Below the pieces are notes generated by a model. That model made no database searches and had not been told where the DNA came from. It worked only from the letters and a program-made list of their open reading frames with translations. From Pseudoalteromonas rubra (GTDB taxonomy: Bacteria > Pseudomonadota > Gammaproteobacteria > Enterobacterales > Alteromonadaceae), in assembly GCF_005886805.2 (NCBI RefSeq), contig NZ_CP045429.1, forward strand, positions 2,140,501 through 2,204,500: 64,000 bases of DNA, given 5' to 3'. This document shows positions 47,514 to 56,928 of the stretch, piece by piece. How positions within the stretch are numbered: position 1 is the first letter of the stretch; each line of letters starts with the position of its first letter. Position numbers and translations under genes: made by a program.

Positions 47514-49025
47514 ATGATGAATAAAAAAAGAATCGTGATTTTAGGCGGTGGTACTGCAGGCTGGATGGCAGCTAACCTGATGGCCAAAAGCTGGCAGGGT
47601 CAGCCGATTGAGATTGCCCTGATCGAGTCACCGGATATTGGCATCATTGGCGTGGGCGAAGGCTCTACTCCCCAGTTCAAGGGGTTTATGGACTTTATGG
47701 GGATCAGTGAAGCGCAGTGGATGCCAGCGTGTAACGCCACTTATAAAAATGGCATTCGTTTTATTGACTGGTCAACCCGGCCCGGCTTTAGCAGTTACTT
47801 TCATCCTTTTCCTTCACAGCCCGACGATTATTCAGCGCCAGCCTTTTTTCACAATAGCTTTGTTCGAAGAAAAGCGATTGATGTAGCAGGCCACCCAGAC
47901 CCATTTTTCCTTACTACCTATCTGGCCGAGCAGGCTAAAGCGCCAATCGCTGCGCATCATTTTCCGTTTGAAATTAACTATGGCTATCATTTTGATGCCG
48001 GTAAACTTGGGCTCTTTCTGGCTCAAACAGCCCGCGATTTGGGCGTTGAGCACATTCAGGCCAATGTCAGCGATGTGCGTAAACACACAAATGGTGACAT
48101 TGCAGCGTTGGTGTGTGAGCAGGGAACGGAAATTTCAGGCGATGTATTTATCGACTGCTCGGGTTTTCGCAGTCTGTTAATGCAGCAGCATCTGGAAGTG
48201 GGCTTTGAGTCTTTTGCCAACAACTTGTTTAACGACGCCGCTGTGGTTTTGCCAACAGAACAGGGTGATGTGATTTCTTCTGAAACTCAGTCCATTGCCA
48301 GAAAATTTGGCTGGAGCTGGCATATCCCGCTGACCAATCGCGTTGGTAACGGCTATGTTTACAGCCGACGCTATTGCGATCCAGATAAAGCTGAGACCGA
48401 ATTACGTACCGCACTGGGTTTGCTGGACAGTGATGTTGAAGCCCGTCACTTGACCATGAAAGTGGGGCAGGTCAAAGAGCACTGGCACAAAAACTGCCTT
48501 GCCATCGGACTGTCGCAAGGGTTTATTGAACCACTGGAAGCGACTGCACTTCATATTGTTCAGGAAACCGTACAAAGCTTTATTGAATGCTATCAGGACG
48601 GTGAATTCACCGATAAATTCAAAACCAGACACAACCAGTCACTCGATGCACGATATCAGGCGATCAGAGATTACATTGTGGCACATTATCGTGTAAATAG
48701 TAGAACCGATACACAATACTGGCGCGACAATGCGAACAACAATCAGCTCTCACGTTCTTTGTATGACGTATTACAAACCTGGGTGTCGGGCAAAAACTTA
48801 TCGGATGAATTACATCGTCAGGACATCGATAAATATTACCCCTCCGTCAGTTGGCACTGTTTACTCGCTGGTTACGGCATCTATCCTGAACGGTCTCAAT
48901 TGATCGCTGGCAATGAGGCGGCAAACAAGTACGACTTATCACAGATCCAGGATTACATTGCTCGCTGTGGATTAAATTTTGATGATCACCGTGCGCAACT
49001 TGAGCGAATGGCACAGATGCGATAA
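47514..49025 (+). CDS. Tryptophan-halogenase-family flavoprotein
   Basis: The start is at 47514 with GAGGTG just upstream. The 503-residue protein opens with the FAD-binding IVILGGGTAGWMAANLMAK (about 6-24), then ESPDIGIIGVGEGSTP, and later FIDCSGFRSLL and GLSQGFIEPLEATALH, all signatures of flavin-dependent tryptophan halogenases. The WxWxIP element appears as WSWHIP. Relatives of this kind sit next to TonB receptors in many glycan loci of Alteromonadales and Caulobacterales without known halogenated products, so its substrate and even its activity are open. It is probably controlled with the receptor. Confidence 0.85.
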   Translation: MMNKKRIVILGGGTAGWMAANLMAKSWQGQPIEIALIESPDIGIIGVGEGSTPQFKGFMDFMGISEAQWMPACNATYKNGIRFIDWSTRPGFSSYFHPFPSQPDDYSAPAFFHNSFVRRKAIDVAGHPDPFFLTTYLAEQAKAPIAAHHFPFEINYGYHFDAGKLGLFLAQTARDLGVEHIQANVSDVRKHTNGDIAALVCEQGTEISGDVFIDCSGFRSLLMQQHLEVGFESFANNLFNDAAVVLPTEQGDVISSETQSIARKFGWSWHIPLTNRVGNGYVYSRRYCDPDKAETELRTALGLLDSDVEARHLTMKVGQVKEHWHKNCLAIGLSQGFIEPLEATALHIVQETVQSFIECYQDGEFTDKFKTRHNQSLDARYQAIRDYIVAHYRVNSRTDTQYWRDNANNNQLSRSLYDVLQTWVSGKNLSDELHRQDIDKYYPSVSWHCLLAGYGIYPERSQLIAGNEAANKYDLSQIQDYIARCGLNFDDHRAQLERMAQMR

Positions 49026-49105
49026 ATCGACGGTCTTTGCCCTTGAGCAGAGTTTACATTCGAACACTTAGATCGTTGAACATGACGTGCGGATGAATAC
49101 CCACT

Positions 49106-49121
49106 CTGAATACGTATGCAA
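49106..49121. promoter_or_regulatory. LacI-type operator for the amylase-permease-glucoamylase operon
   Basis: CTGAATACGTATGCAA shares 12 bp (GAATACGTATGC) with the site at 44428. It lies 62 bp upstream of the amylase ATG at 49183, and would be coding if the longer frame from 49087 were used, which argues for the later start. Confidence 0.72.
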
Positions 49122-49182
49122 GCGGTTCACCCTTGATTACCAAGTCAGTAGACTCATTGAAAATACTAAAAATGACAACATT

Positions 49183-51048
49183 ATGATGACAATAAAACCG
49201 TTGGTGGTCGCGCTTGGGGTGATCACCGGCTCTGTGGTACTGAGCGCTTGTAACAGTATCAATGACAACAAGACTTCATTAGAGACAGTTAGCAACGCCG
49301 CAGCAGCGACACAACAGACTGAGGCAAAGCCGGTCGTTTATCAGGTATTTACCCGCCTGTTCGGTAACACCAATAACAACAATGTGCCCTGGGGTACGAA
49401 GGCGCAAAATGGGGTTGGAAAATTTGCCGATTTTACGCCTAAAGCGCTGGCTGAAATCAAAGCCATGGGCGTAAGCCACGTCTGGTATACTGGCGTATTG
49501 CATCATGCTTTAGTCGGTGACTATACCAAATATGGGATATCAGTGGACGACCCGGATGTAGTCAAAGGTCGCGCAGGATCTCCTTATGCCGTTAAAGACT
49601 ATTACAACGTTAATCCGGATCTGGCCGTTGACCCTGCCAACAGACTGGCAGAATTCGAAGCCCTGATTGACCGCACTCACGAAGCGGGTATGAAAGTGGT
49701 GATTGACATAGTCCCTAATCATGTCGCTCGTAATTATCAATCGCTCAGCGCGCCACAAGGCGTAAGCGACTTCGGTGCGAACGATGACACGTCAAAGACC
49801 TATGCCCGTGATAACAACTTTTACTACGTAACTGGTCAGGATTTTCGTGTCCCGAGCTCAGATGATTATCAGGTGCTCGGGGGCGAGCGACACCCACTTG
49901 CCGATGGTCAGTTCGTTGAAAGCCCGGCCAAATGGACCGGCAATGGAGCACGCAAAGCGCAGCCTCATATTCATGACTGGTATGAAACCGTTAAGGTTAA
50001 TTACGGTGTAAAACCCGATGGCAGCTATGATTTTGCAACCTTGCCGGCACACTATGCCACGCTTGATTACCGTGCCCACTATGCATTCTGGCAGGATAAA
50101 AAACTCCCAGACAGCTGGTATAAGTTCCGCGACATCACCTATTACTGGCTTGATAAGGGCGTAGATGGCTTCCGTTATGATATGGCCGAAATGGTGCCCG
50201 TTGAGCTCTGGAGTTTCCTCAATGCTTCAATCAAGATGAAAAACCCCGAAGCCTTCTTGCTTGCTGAAGTATACAACCCAACGCTTTATCGCGCTTATAT
50301 CGCGCAGGGCAAAATGGATTATCTGTACGACAAAGTGGGCTTTTATGATTCACTGAAAGCCCTGATGCAAGGCAAAGGTACTGCCCAGGCAGTACTGGAT
50401 GTCCATGCTAGCGTAGAAGATATCGCACCGCACATGCTGCACTTTTTGGAAAACCATGATGAGCAACGTATTGCCAGCCCGGAGTTTGCAGGCAATGCCA
50501 ATAAAGGTAAGCCGGCTATGGTAGTCAGCCATTTGATCAGTAAGGCGCCAACACTGCTGTACTTTGGTCAGAGTGTGGGTGAAGACGGATCAGAAATGGC
50601 CGGATTTGGCAAACCCAGTCGCACCAGTATCTTCGATTACATCGGTGTACCGGCCCATCAGGCCTGGATGAACCAGGGCAAGTTTGATGGCGCCTTGCTG
50701 AGCGAAGAGCAAAAGGCGTTGCGTGCTTACTATAAGAAACTGATGAACATGGCCTCACTCAGTGCGATAGCGCAGGGTGAGCCAGTCTCGACACCAGTCA
50801 CTACGCTTAGCGGTCAACCCGCAACCAAAGTCATTGGCTTTGCCCGTCAGAGCGATTCGCAACGTTTGGTTGTGGTCAGCAACTTTGATGCAGATGCCCC
50901 TCAAACTGTCACTGTCACTTTGCCAGATGGTTGGCAGGGCAAAGCGGTGGACAGACTTGAGCAACATGGACAGGTGTCGCTTAACAATAATCAGCTGACA
51001 GTTACCCTGGCCCCCCTGGCCAGTGCGGTCTTTGAACTAGAGAACTAA
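49183..51048 (+). CDS. GH13 alpha-amylase-type lipoprotein
   Basis: The start is taken at the ATG at 49183; the longer frame covers an operator. The 621-residue product has a lipoprotein signal with lipobox VLSAC near residue 23. The GH13 barrel follows with region I DIVPNHV, region II GFRYDMAEM (nucleophile Asp), region III LLAEVYNP (acid/base Glu) and region IV FLENHDEQR (Asp), then a C-terminal beta domain. It is probably anchored at the outer membrane or periplasmic face, where it shortens incoming glucans. First of three tightly packed genes (1 nt to the permease). Confidence 0.9.
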   Translation: MMTIKPLVVALGVITGSVVLSACNSINDNKTSLETVSNAAAATQQTEAKPVVYQVFTRLFGNTNNNNVPWGTKAQNGVGKFADFTPKALAEIKAMGVSHVWYTGVLHHALVGDYTKYGISVDDPDVVKGRAGSPYAVKDYYNVNPDLAVDPANRLAEFEALIDRTHEAGMKVVIDIVPNHVARNYQSLSAPQGVSDFGANDDTSKTYARDNNFYYVTGQDFRVPSSDDYQVLGGERHPLADGQFVESPAKWTGNGARKAQPHIHDWYETVKVNYGVKPDGSYDFATLPAHYATLDYRAHYAFWQDKKLPDSWYKFRDITYYWLDKGVDGFRYDMAEMVPVELWSFLNASIKMKNPEAFLLAEVYNPTLYRAYIAQGKMDYLYDKVGFYDSLKALMQGKGTAQAVLDVHASVEDIAPHMLHFLENHDEQRIASPEFAGNANKGKPAMVVSHLISKAPTLLYFGQSVGEDGSEMAGFGKPSRTSIFDYIGVPAHQAWMNQGKFDGALLSEEQKALRAYYKKLMNMASLSAIAQGEPVSTPVTTLSGQPATKVIGFARQSDSQRLVVVSNFDADAPQTVTVTLPDGWQGKAVDRLEQHGQVSLNNNQLTVTLAPLASAVFELEN

Positions 51049-51049
51049 T

Positions 51050-52540
51050 ATGCAAAAACAAAAACCACAACTCAGTTTCTGGCAGATCTGGAACATGTGC
51101 TTTGGCTTTCTGGGGATCCAGTTTGGCTTTGCACTGCAAAACGGTAATGTCAGCCGGATCTTTCAGACATTGGGTGCCAAAGTTGATGATATTCCAATCC
51201 TTTGGGTTGCCGCACCACTTACAGGCCTGATCGTACAGCCAATTATTGGTTACTGGAGTGACCGAACCTGGGGGAAGCTTGGCCGCAGAAGGCCATTCTT
51301 CCTGTATGGCGCCATTCTGACGACCTTGTCGTTATTCTTTATGCCTAACTCTCCCACACTCTGGATAGCAGCAGGCATGCTGTGGATCATGGATGCATCT
51401 ATCAACGTCACCATGGAGCCATTCAGGGCACTGGTAGGCGACAACCTCAATGAAAAACAACGTGCCAATGGCTACGCCATGCAGAGTTTCTTTATTGGTA
51501 TTGGTGCTGTTGTGGCATCGGCTTTGCCCTGGATGATGACCAACTGGTTTGGGATCAGCAATACCGCAGAGCCGGGTCAGATCCCAGAATCTGTGAAGTA
51601 TGCTTTTTATTTTGGTGGTGTGGTGCTATTTCTGGCGGTGGGTTGGACTATCCTAAAAACCAAAGAGTACACGCCACAGCAGTTGGCGGAGTTTGCCGGT
51701 GAAGCGGTTGAAACGCAAGCTAAGCAAAGCTATCAGGCGATCAACTATGCACGCGCAGCACTTATTTCCGGCGTGATTGGTGGCGGGATCTTAGCGGCTG
51801 TGATTGGGCTGCAGCTGGAAAAAGAGCTGTATTTGCTGAGCGGGCTGTTTTTATCCTTTACGTTGGTCCTGCTAATTGCGGGTTACCTTCAGCAGCGCGG
51901 TAGCACATCAGGTGGCTTTTATAACGTTATCTACGATGTCTTTACTATGCCGGGCACCATGCGCCAGTTGGCAGTCGTGCAATTCTTTAGCTGGTTTGCC
52001 TTGTTTGCTATGTGGATTTATACCACCTCGGCAGTCACCAGTTTTCACTACGGCACAACCGAGGTAACCAGCAAAGCCTATAACGATGGGGCCGACTGGG
52101 TGGGTGTACTGTTTGCCGCCTACAACGGTTTTGCCGCACTGGCTGCTGTGTGTATCCCTGTGATGGTGAATCGCTTGGGCATGCGTGGCGCGCACTGTAT
52201 CAACCTGCTGTTGGGTGCCGGTGCGCTATTGAGCTTTAAAATGATAGCCGATCCTAGCCTGCTTTGGCTGCCCATGATTGGGATTGGCTTTGCGTGGGCG
52301 TCTATTTTGTCGTTGCCTTACGCCATGCTGAGTAACTCATTGCCAGCGCATAAAATGGGCGTATTTATGGGGATATTTAATTTCTTCATCGTGATCCCGC
52401 AGTTGATGGCGGCCAGTGTACTTGGCCTGATCCTGAGAAACCTATTTGATAATCAACCGATTTTTGCATTAGTGGTTGGTGGTGTGTCGTTCCTGCTTGC
52501 AGCAGTTGCTGTAATGCGGGTGAAAATCGAACAACAATAA
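51050..52540 (+). CDS. MFS sugar permease (SLC45/GPH-like, MalT type)
   Basis: A 496-residue inner membrane transporter with 12 predicted helices. The MFS loop motif DRTWGKLGRRRPFF lies between helices 2 and 3 (about 68-81), and the family has FGIQFGFALQNGN-like text in helix 1. Proteins of this type act as proton-coupled maltose/maltodextrin permeases in Shewanella and related bacteria. It lies between two alpha-glucan hydrolase genes in the same operon, so maltose or glucose uptake is the likely role. Confidence 0.88.
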   Translation: MQKQKPQLSFWQIWNMCFGFLGIQFGFALQNGNVSRIFQTLGAKVDDIPILWVAAPLTGLIVQPIIGYWSDRTWGKLGRRRPFFLYGAILTTLSLFFMPNSPTLWIAAGMLWIMDASINVTMEPFRALVGDNLNEKQRANGYAMQSFFIGIGAVVASALPWMMTNWFGISNTAEPGQIPESVKYAFYFGGVVLFLAVGWTILKTKEYTPQQLAEFAGEAVETQAKQSYQAINYARAALISGVIGGGILAAVIGLQLEKELYLLSGLFLSFTLVLLIAGYLQQRGSTSGGFYNVIYDVFTMPGTMRQLAVVQFFSWFALFAMWIYTTSAVTSFHYGTTEVTSKAYNDGADWVGVLFAAYNGFAALAAVCIPVMVNRLGMRGAHCINLLLGAGALLSFKMIADPSLLWLPMIGIGFAWASILSLPYAMLSNSLPAHKMGVFMGIFNFFIVIPQLMAASVLGLILRNLFDNQPIFALVVGGVSFLLAAVAVMRVKIEQQ

Positions 52541-52560
52541 CACCACCGCAAGGAGACTTT

Positions 52561-54954
52561 ATGAAAAAACTTTCTAGTTTAACTCTGGCATTGGTTGCCG
52601 CCGGACTTGTTGGTTGCGGTAGCGCGAATAACGCGGTTGAGTCACAGCAAGCCGCGCCGGGCGCACCGGGTGATAAGCCATACTGGGCCTATTCAGGCAA
52701 AACCGGGATTGGTACCTCTTATGAGGCCTACAAGCAAGGGCAGTATTCTGATGAGGCAAGTACAGAAACCGTTTCAAAAGTGTGGTTTTCTATTGCCAAA
52801 GGCATGATCACAGAAACTATGTTTGGCCTGATCCACCAGGCTCAGATCAAAGACATGCAGTTTATTGTCACCGGCCCGGATTTTACGGTAACGGAGCAAG
52901 ACGCACTGGATGTCAGTATTGATTACCTGGACAAAGACGCACAAGGTCGTCCGCTGTCTTTAGCATACAAAGTGATCAGCAAAGACAAGCAAGGCCGTTT
53001 TACGCTTGAAAAACACATATTCACCGACCCTGACGGGCAAACCTTGTTCGTTCGCGCGAAAGTGGAAACTGAGCTGGATGGTGTGAAGTTGTTCGTTAAC
53101 GTAAACCCGTACGTAAATAATAATGGGTTGAATGACTTTGCTAAGGTAACGGACGAGGGTCTGGTTGCCTGGGAAGGAGACAACTACCTGACATTGCAAA
53201 GCAGCAGCGGTTTTAAACAGGCAAGTGTTGGCTTTACTGGTCAAAGCGATGGTCTTTCCGAGCTTAAAGCAAGCCAGTCAATGGCACAGCGCTACGCCAG
53301 TACAGGTGCGCAAAGAGGTAATGTAAATTGGCTAGCTGAGTTGGGTGACGTGGATCAGCAGGCGACATTCGACCTGGCACTGAGTTTCGGCAAATCGCAA
53401 AACGCGAGTTTCCAGGAAGGCGCTCAGTCATTGGGGCGTGGTTATCAGCAAGTACTGGCCCACTACAACGGTGAAGGCGACGCGATTGGCTGGCGCGATT
53501 ACCTGAGTAGCCTTGAGCCTATGCAGAAGCTCAGCGGTTATACGGCCGATCAGGGCAAACTACTCTACACCAGTGCTTTGGTGTTAAAGGCGCAGGAAGA
53601 TAAAACTCACGCAGGCGCCTTGATCGCCTCTTTATCTAATCCCTGGGGTGATACAGTAGCTGCTGAGCAAGGTCATACCGGTTATAAAGCGGTATGGGTG
53701 CGCGATTTCTATCAGGTAGCGATGGCATTTTTAGCCATGGGTGATCCACAAACGGCATTGACCGCGTTTGAGTATCTGGAAAAAGTGCAAGTTACTGATA
53801 AGACGCCTGGCAATCAGGGTGACACGGGCTGGTTCTTACAGAAAACCCATGTTGACGGTGAGCTGGAGTGGGTAGGCGTGCAGTTGGACCAAACTGCTAT
53901 GCCGATTATGCTGGCATGGAAACTCTGGCAGGCTGGCGTACTGAGTGATGAGAAGCTTGCTTACTGGTACAAGCGTATGTTGCAACCCGCAGCTGAGTTC
54001 TTAGTCGATGGCGGATTAGCAAAAATCCTCTGGAACGACACTCAGATCACACCTCCGGCAACACAACAGGAGCGTTGGGAAGAGCAGGACGGTTACTCAC
54101 CGTCGACTACTGCGGCTATTATTGCCGGCCTGGTTGCTGCCAGTGACATTGCGAAACTGGCCGGAGATAAGTCAGGTAGTGAGCGGTACATGGCAACGGC
54201 TAAACGCTACGACAGTGAAGTAGAATCGACCATGTTTACTACCGAGGGCAATTTACCGTCTAAGCAAAGTGATGGTAAATATTTCTTCCGCATTGGCAAA
54301 GACGCCAACCCGAATACGGATACTAAGCTGAGCGACAACAATGGCCGTGCGGGTATGGATAAAAAGCAGATCATTGATGGCGGCTTCCTGGAGCTTGTGC
54401 GCTATGGCGTAAGAGCTGCAGATGCCAGCAGCATTACCAATACCTTGCCAGAGTATGAAGATGAAAATCTGCCTGAGAATCTGCGCGTAAAATATAGCTT
54501 TAACTTTGCCGGAGACCCGAATAGTTATCCGGGCTACCGCCGTTATGGTAACGATGGTTACGGTGAAGACGAAATACGCGGCACGAACTATGCTGAGCAG
54601 GGTCAGAACACGGCCGGTCAGCGTGGTCGGGTATGGCCTTTCTTTACCGGTGAACGAGGCCACTACGAGATTGCGGCAGCCAGCCAGGCTAATGCATTGA
54701 ATGACACAGCGGTACAACGTATCAAGTACACTTACATCAAAGGCATGGAACACTTTGCCAACGAAGGCCTGATGCTCCCCGAGCAGGTTTGGGATGGGGT
54801 TGGTGTAAACCCATTTGGCTACACGCTGGGCGAAGGGACTAACTCTGCGACACCGCTGGCATGGACACATGCAGAATATGTGAAGTTGGTTCGTTCTTTG
54901 GCAGACAAGCAAGTCTGGGATCATTATCCGATCGTAGAGCAGGCGCTTAAGTAA
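52561..54954 (+). CDS. GH15 glucoamylase (glucan 1,4-alpha-glucosidase) lipoprotein
   Basis: A 797-residue protein with lipobox VGCG near residue 19. An N-terminal beta-sandwich domain (about 30-300) is followed by an (alpha/alpha)6 catalytic barrel. Likely catalytic elements are the acid in WEEQDGYSPST and the general base in LPEQVWDG near the C-terminus; HTGYKAVWVRDFYQVAMAF is also characteristic. It releases glucose from non-reducing ends. AAGGAG precedes the ATG 21 nt after the permease gene. Last gene of the operon, with a terminator following. Confidence 0.9.
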   Translation: MKKLSSLTLALVAAGLVGCGSANNAVESQQAAPGAPGDKPYWAYSGKTGIGTSYEAYKQGQYSDEASTETVSKVWFSIAKGMITETMFGLIHQAQIKDMQFIVTGPDFTVTEQDALDVSIDYLDKDAQGRPLSLAYKVISKDKQGRFTLEKHIFTDPDGQTLFVRAKVETELDGVKLFVNVNPYVNNNGLNDFAKVTDEGLVAWEGDNYLTLQSSSGFKQASVGFTGQSDGLSELKASQSMAQRYASTGAQRGNVNWLAELGDVDQQATFDLALSFGKSQNASFQEGAQSLGRGYQQVLAHYNGEGDAIGWRDYLSSLEPMQKLSGYTADQGKLLYTSALVLKAQEDKTHAGALIASLSNPWGDTVAAEQGHTGYKAVWVRDFYQVAMAFLAMGDPQTALTAFEYLEKVQVTDKTPGNQGDTGWFLQKTHVDGELEWVGVQLDQTAMPIMLAWKLWQAGVLSDEKLAYWYKRMLQPAAEFLVDGGLAKILWNDTQITPPATQQERWEEQDGYSPSTTAAIIAGLVAASDIAKLAGDKSGSERYMATAKRYDSEVESTMFTTEGNLPSKQSDGKYFFRIGKDANPNTDTKLSDNNGRAGMDKKQIIDGGFLELVRYGVRAADASSITNTLPEYEDENLPENLRVKYSFNFAGDPNSYPGYRRYGNDGYGEDEIRGTNYAEQGQNTAGQRGRVWPFFTGERGHYEIAAASQANALNDTAVQRIKYTYIKGMEHFANEGLMLPEQVWDGVGVNPFGYTLGEGTNSATPLAWTHAEYVKLVRSLADKQVWDHYPIVEQALK

Positions 54955-54975
54955 TCGTGCTGCAATACTGATAAA

Positions 54976-55008
54976 GCGCGGCGTTCCATAAAGGACGCCG
55001 CGTTTTTT
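54976..55008 (+). terminator. Terminator of the amylase operon
   Basis: CGCGGCGT (54977-54984) and ACGCCGCG (54995-55002) pair perfectly and are followed by six Ts, 23 nt after the glucoamylase stop codon. Confidence 0.92.
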
Positions 55009-55156
55009 ATTGCGCCTGTGTATTTTTAGTAGCGGATGGGACCGTTGACTTGGTTTTGTCAAAAATATTGTCTAACCTGATAGAGCAAAAAAACGTCGGT
55101 AACGCGCCAGTTGTTTTAGTGCGTGAAATAAGGAACATTTATAAGGAGAAGGGATC

Positions 55157-55543
55157 ATGTTAGAAATTTACTTATCTGTTTTTAAAAATTATTTTGAATT
55201 CAAGGGGCGGGCAAGACGCAAAGAGTACTGGGTGTTTATATTGAGCTCTATCTTAGTCTCTGTGGTACTTGGTCTGGTTGACATTACGCTGGGGCTGTAT
55301 TCGGAAGAAGCTGGTCTCGGGCTCTTGAGCGGTCTTTACGCATTGGCCATCATCATCCCCAGTATTGCCTTGAGCGTTCGTCGGCTCCACGATACCGGGC
55401 GCAGTGGGTGGTGGGTACTGCTTTCATTAATCCCGCTTATCGGACCCATTGTGTTGATCGTGTTTTATGTCATGGACAGTAAACCGGGCGAGAACGAGTA
55501 TGGTCCTAACCCGAAAGAGCAATTGCATCATACGGTTGCGTAG
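55157..55543 (+). CDS. DUF805 membrane protein
   Basis: A 128-residue inner membrane protein with the family start (YLSVFKNYFEFKGRARRKEYWVF), three to four helices, and the conserved SVRRLHDTGRSGWW block before the last helix. DUF805 proteins are common and uncharacterised. AAGGAG lies upstream of the ATG. Single gene. Confidence 0.88.
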   Translation: MLEIYLSVFKNYFEFKGRARRKEYWVFILSSILVSVVLGLVDITLGLYSEEAGLGLLSGLYALAIIIPSIALSVRRLHDTGRSGWWVLLSLIPLIGPIVLIVFYVMDSKPGENEYGPNPKEQLHHTVA

Positions 55544-55561
55544 TGCAGTAATCTGGGTGAA

Positions 55562-55951
55562 CTAACGTTCGCCCAGGATCTCAAATTCATCACTGTGCAG
55601 GCGGGCTTTACCGTCTTGTTCAACGACCCAATGTTCAGCATGAATTTTGCCAAAGGCTTTGTTCATCGTCCAGTTGGCACTCAGTAAGTAGCCCGTTTCT
55701 GGGTGCTTTTCCCAAACTACATCGGTATAGATGACATCGCAGAAGCCCTGCTCGATGATACCGTGCCAGAAAGTTTCTATGTCCTCTCGAGAGTTAAACT
55801 CGCCAATTGGCCGCGCCAGCATAGTGCAGGTTGTCGAGTATTGCTCAGCACAACCACGCGCATCTCCACTATTAAATGCATTTTGCCATGCAGCGATACC
55901 TGCTTTGCAAAGGTCAAGTTCTTGTTGTGGTGTCATTAGGTAATTTCGCAT
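55562..55951 (-). CDS. NTF2/SnoaL-like small protein
   Basis: A 129-residue protein with a cone-like alpha+beta fold typical of the NTF2 superfamily: an N-terminal helix (KAGIAAWQNAFNSGDARGCAEQY) then four to five strands, including MNKAFGKIHAEHWVVEQDGKARLHSDEFEIL. An alternative ATG five codons downstream is equally possible. It has no signal peptide. It is divergent from a LysR regulator, which probably controls it. Members range from isomerases to binding proteins, so the reaction is unknown. Confidence 0.75.
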   Translation of the reverse strand: MRNYLMTPQQELDLCKAGIAAWQNAFNSGDARGCAEQYSTTCTMLARPIGEFNSREDIETFWHGIIEQGFCDVIYTDVVWEKHPETGYLLSANWTMNKAFGKIHAEHWVVEQDGKARLHSDEFEILGER

Positions 55952-55997
55952 ATTTTGTTTTCAGTAAGGTCAGTGTAGAGGTTTTAATTGGTGTGAA

Positions 55998-56024
55998 AAA
56001 CAGTGATAATAAAAAACACTGTTT
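55998..56024. promoter_or_regulatory. Probable LysR-type operator
   Basis: AAACAGTG and CACTGTTT are perfect inverted halves with an 11-bp spacer, in the divergent promoter region between the NTF2-like and LysR genes. This is the usual size and position of a LysR recognition site. Confidence 0.6.
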
Positions 56025-56044
56025 AGTTAAATCACACAATCAAA

Positions 56045-56923
56045 ATGCGCCAACTTGGAAAGATGTCGTTGTTTGCTCATGTCGTAGACGCCGGTTCGGT
56101 ATCCGGTGCGGCAGATAAACTCGGTTTATCAAAATCTGTGGTCAGCCAGCATTTAAAAACGCTTGAGCAAGACCTCGGGGTCGTGCTTATCAAGCGGACA
56201 ACCCGTCGGCAGTTTCTAACAGAACCTGGCAAACGTTTTTATGAGTCCTGTAAGGCACTCAATCAGATTGCAGCAGATGCCTGGGACAATGTTCAGGCTC
56301 AACAAAGTGAGCCGGAGGGGCAGGTTCATATCACTGCACCTCATGCGCTGGTAGAAACATTGCTCGCACCTGTTATATCCAAGTTGATGCGGCAATATCC
56401 TGGCGTCATTGTTAAGTTAACCTGCGAAGACCAGCATCTGGACTTAATGGCACACAATATTGATATCGCTATACGTATTGGTGCTTCAAAAGATAGTACG
56501 TTCAGACAAAAACGTTTGGGGGTATTTCGTGACGTGTTGTGCGGACATCCGCGTTTTAAAACGGTATCACTGGAGCAAACGCCCTATGTAGCAAACGCCT
56601 GGGAAGGAGAATCGATCTCCCATCAGCTTGTCTCAGGTAATGGAGAGTCTATGATGTTCAGGCCTAAAGTGAGTTGTATCACGAACGCATTTCATAGCAC
56701 TGTCTCTTTGATCCGTAGCGGGGCGGGAATAGGTCTGATCCCGAGTTTCTATTTACACAATGAACTGCCCGACGTAACCGCATTGTTGCCAGATGAAAGT
56801 TTGCCTGAAAACCCGGTGTATTTACTTACCCCCTTTTCTAAACATGTTCCCATGGCTGTAAAAGTGTGTGTAGATGCACTAAGTGTGCATATTCAGGAGC
56901 AGTTATTAATACACAACGGATGA
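56045..56923 (+). CDS. LysR-family transcriptional regulator
   Basis: A 292-residue regulator. The winged helix covers residues 1-60 (FAHVVDAGSVSGAADKLGLSKSVVSQHLKTLE) and the substrate-binding domain follows (about 90-285; GQVHITAPHALVETLLAPV, DIAIRIG). It is of the type whose N-terminus reads like DhcR/AphB-group regulators. It is divergently arranged with the NTF2-like gene across an 11-bp-spaced inverted repeat, so it probably controls that gene and itself. No strong ribosome site is visible. Confidence 0.88.
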   Translation: MRQLGKMSLFAHVVDAGSVSGAADKLGLSKSVVSQHLKTLEQDLGVVLIKRTTRRQFLTEPGKRFYESCKALNQIAADAWDNVQAQQSEPEGQVHITAPHALVETLLAPVISKLMRQYPGVIVKLTCEDQHLDLMAHNIDIAIRIGASKDSTFRQKRLGVFRDVLCGHPRFKTVSLEQTPYVANAWEGESISHQLVSGNGESMMFRPKVSCITNAFHSTVSLIRSGAGIGLIPSFYLHNELPDVTALLPDESLPENPVYLLTPFSKHVPMAVKVCVDALSVHIQEQLLIHNG

Positions 56924-56928
56924 ATTGA

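Noticed and set aside
49087..49182. 32-residue N-terminal extension of the amylase lipoprotein
   Set aside because: It overlaps an operator site, and the lipoprotein signal begins only at the later ATG.
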